Origin: Alteromonadaceae bacterium
GTDB lineage: Bacteria; Pseudomonadota; Gammaproteobacteria; Enterobacterales; Alteromonadaceae
DNA length: 45,363 nt
Direction of reading: 5' to 3'
NCBI GenBank assembly: GCA_015487235.1
Contig: WFQC01000167.1
Span: 1 to 45,363 of the forward strand
Positions 44,900 through 45,363 of this stretch are shown here, piece after piece. The notes beneath the pieces are model-generated. The model did not search any database, had not been told where the DNA came from, and worked only from the letters and a program-made list of their open reading frames with translations. Numbering within the stretch: the first letter of the stretch is position 1; each line of letters starts with the position of its first letter. The translations under genes and the position numbers were made by a program.

Positions 44900-45363
44900 A
44901 TGGAGTTATCACAGGTTGAAAAAGATTTTCATATGTCAGAGCAAACCTATAACTATTTTGTTGCTGCCGCTGTTATTGCAGCACGATTAGATCAAGCCAC
45001 CTATATTGCTAAACAGCTTTCATTGACCGCAAGTAATGCTAGAGCTGTAGCCCTTAGAGCAGGCGAAAGAGCCGCAGGATTTAGGCCATTAACTGATTTT
45101 ATAGATCGATTAGCCGAAATAACCATAACCTCATCACGAAAAATAAATAATCTTGCGGCAAAATTAAGCCAAACCTCTGCGATAAAAGTACGTGCCGATA
45201 ATGCAATTAAACATTTTAATAATGTTTATAAAAAATCGACAGACTCACCCTTTATTAACAGCCTTGACCAAGTGTTTAACCAATGCCGAAAAAAACAAGA
45301 ATTTTTAGAAAAAGAATATCGCCGGCAAATTGAAGAATTAAGTGATGAACTTGCTATGTTAAG
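44900..45363 (+). CDS. Divergent chemoreceptor-like (MCP hairpin-like) protein, partial
   Basis: An open frame runs from the ATG at 44900 past the right edge, with 154 codons visible. An internal ATG at 44933 (MSEQTYNYF) could be the true start. No signal peptide or membrane segment is seen in the visible part. Residues about 39-85 resemble the hairpin tip of methyl-accepting chemotaxis proteins, with IAKQ, a central ASNARA, RAGER, GF, then D and RLAE at matching positions. The MCP Glu in AIEAARAGE is replaced (RAVALRAGE). The rest is Gln/Lys/Glu-rich and probably coiled coil. It may be a cytoplasmic signalling or structural coiled-coil protein derived from an MCP domain. The missing end prevents firmer classification. 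Confidence 0.55.
   Translation, partial: MELSQVEKDFHMSEQTYNYFVAAAVIAARLDQATYIAKQLSLTASNARAVALRAGERAAGFRPLTDFIDRLAEITITSSRKINNLAAKLSQTSAIKVRADNAIKHFNNVYKKSTDSPFINSLDQVFNQCRKKQEFLEKEYRRQIEELSDELAML

Overview
The window is chromosomal DNA around the replication origin of a low-GC gammaproteobacterium. Protein sequences, the dnaA-dnaN-recF-gyrB block next to rpmH-rnpA-yidD-yidC-mnmE, the E. coli-type mioC/mnmG origin with dense GATC sites, and a parAB pair before atpIBEFHAGDC all fit a marine Alteromonadales bacterium. Colwelliaceae (Colwellia-like) is my best guess, but this is inference from gene order and composition, not a database match. No rRNA, tRNA, CRISPR, prophage or insertion sequence is visible. 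Almost every long frame is a recognisable housekeeping gene.

Layout. (1) 1-285: AT-rich sequence without a supported gene. (2) 286-8000: yrdA on +, then a minus-strand run read right to left: a LysM protein, dprA, smg, a topoisomerase-type zinc-finger protein (yrdD), purE, tsaC, hemF, an ompW-like porin and aroE. (3) 8194-12415: def-fmt-rsmB-trkA on +, so that translation-initiation processing is followed by potassium-uptake regulation. (4) 12412-17862: trkH, yigZ, pepQ and slt on -. (5) 17975-21428: tusA on + faces glyQ-glyS on -, with a small ORF carrying a GlyGly-CTERM-like tail between them. (6) 21613-27639: dnaA-dnaN-recF-gyrB on -, with two parS sites inside recF. (7) 27640-28136: AT-rich dnaA/rpmH spacer with a DnaA box, GATC sites and a strong rpmH promoter. 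(8) 28137-32514: rpmH-rnpA-yidD-yidC, a terminator, then mnmE-mioC. (9) 32515-32907: oriC. (10) 32908-37131: mnmG-rsmG-parA-parB. (11) 37366-44300: complete F1Fo ATP synthase operon atpIBEFHAGDC. (12) 44301-45363: a strong terminator, a second epsilon-subunit gene, and the start of a divergent chemoreceptor-like gene cut by the window edge.

How the genes work together. The core of the window is a replication and segregation module: DnaA, the beta clamp, RecF and gyrase, the origin, ParA/ParB, and the parS sites on which ParB would load. Around it lie ribosome and RNA-modification genes (L34, RNase P protein, MnmE/MnmG, RsmG, RsmB, TsaC, TusA), the YidC insertase, whose Fo subunit c substrate is encoded about 8 kb downstream, and the ATP synthase.

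The least ordinary items are the duplicated atpC behind a terminator, the truncated MCP-like gene beside it, the 56-residue GlyGly-CTERM-like ORF after glyS, the glyQS terminator buried in the tusA coding sequence, the 15-bp periodic TTTTAAC repeats before atpE, and the presence of origin-like signals in both the dnaA/rpmH and the mioC/mnmG spacers.
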